DNA of 5,377 nucleotides from Deltaproteobacteria bacterium. GTDB lineage: Bacteria; Desulfobacterota; Desulfobacteria; Desulfobacterales; ETH-SRB1. The stretch is taken from assembly GCA_019314185.1 (NCBI GenBank), contig JAFCZU010000239.1:1-5377 (forward strand). The letters run 5' to 3'. The notes under the pieces were generated by a model. It had not been told where the DNA came from. It did no database searches and saw nothing but the letters and a program-made list of their open reading frames with translations. This document shows positions 5,309-5,377 of the stretch, piece after piece (the stretch's first letter is position 1; every line of letters starts with the position of its first letter). A program made the position numbers and the translations under genes.

Positions 5309-5377
5309 ATGTATGTCAAAAGGCAATTGGATTTACTAAGGATTCTACAAGAAAAATCTTACTTTTTATTCGGACCA
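5309..5377 (+). CDS. AAA-type ATPase, DUF4143-like, N-terminus only
   Basis: The frame from the ATG at 5309 reads MYVKRQLDLLRILQEKSYFL then FGP and leaves the window after 23 codons. GGAGG at 5298-5302, six bases before the ATG, is a strong ribosome-binding site. The pattern of a basic start, a leucine-rich helix, then KS.FLFGP is how many AAA_14/DUF4143 ATPases begin, immediately before the Walker A loop (usually RGTGKS or RQTGKS). The Walker A itself is beyond the window, so the family call is provisional. These genes are common in accessory regions and their function is poorly known. The palindromic promoter just upstream suggests it is transcribed separately from the acetylation operon. 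Confidence 0.55.
   Translation, partial: MYVKRQLDLLRILQEKSYFLFGP

Overview
The window looks like chromosomal accessory DNA from a Gram-negative, moderately AT-rich bacterium. The Gram-negative call rests on a lipobox signal peptide, an AlgI-type membrane acyltransferase and periplasm-facing partner proteins. The REP-associated transposase start and the IS66 TnpC N-terminus resemble versions common in Desulfobacterota and similar anaerobes. That placement is recollection and inference, not a search result.

Layout. Positions 1-455 hold mobile-element debris on the minus strand: the first 27 codons of a REP-associated tyrosine transposase (RAYT), a cluster of short direct repeats just upstream of it, and an N-terminal fragment of an IS66 TnpC. 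Positions 456-712 are an AT-rich intergenic stretch with a 7-bp inverted repeat and a possible promoter. Positions 713-4226 are a compact plus-strand operon of three genes: an SGNH/GDSL lipoprotein, an MBOAT (AlgI-like) membrane O-acyltransferase, and a membrane-anchored SGNH-like protein whose start overlaps the MBOAT gene. Positions 4227-4950 are again minus-strand debris: a DDE-type transposase missing its C-terminal part, and a tyrosine-recombinase fragment cut just after its first catalytic arginine. Positions 4932-5081 carry a small basic ORF with a ribosome-binding site. Positions 5112-5217 look like a miniature inverted-repeat element flanked by TA. At the right edge, a promoter overlapped by a near-perfect palindrome leads into the first 23 codons of a gene resembling AAA-type (DUF4143-like) ATPases.

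The operon reads as a polysaccharide O-acetylation cassette. By analogy with AlgI/AlgJ/AlgX, PatA/PatB and DltB/DltD, the MBOAT protein would move acetyl groups across the inner membrane and an SGNH partner would place them on an exported glycan. The unusual point is that the MBOAT gene sits between two SGNH-fold genes. The first keeps Ser, Gly, Asn and His of the SGNH blocks. In the second, the aligned Ser, Asn and His positions are Ala, Asp and Cys, so it is probably a non-catalytic binding or docking subunit. The cassette lies between mobile-element remnants, with no visible terminator or further operon gene downstream, which fits a mobile or eroded islet.
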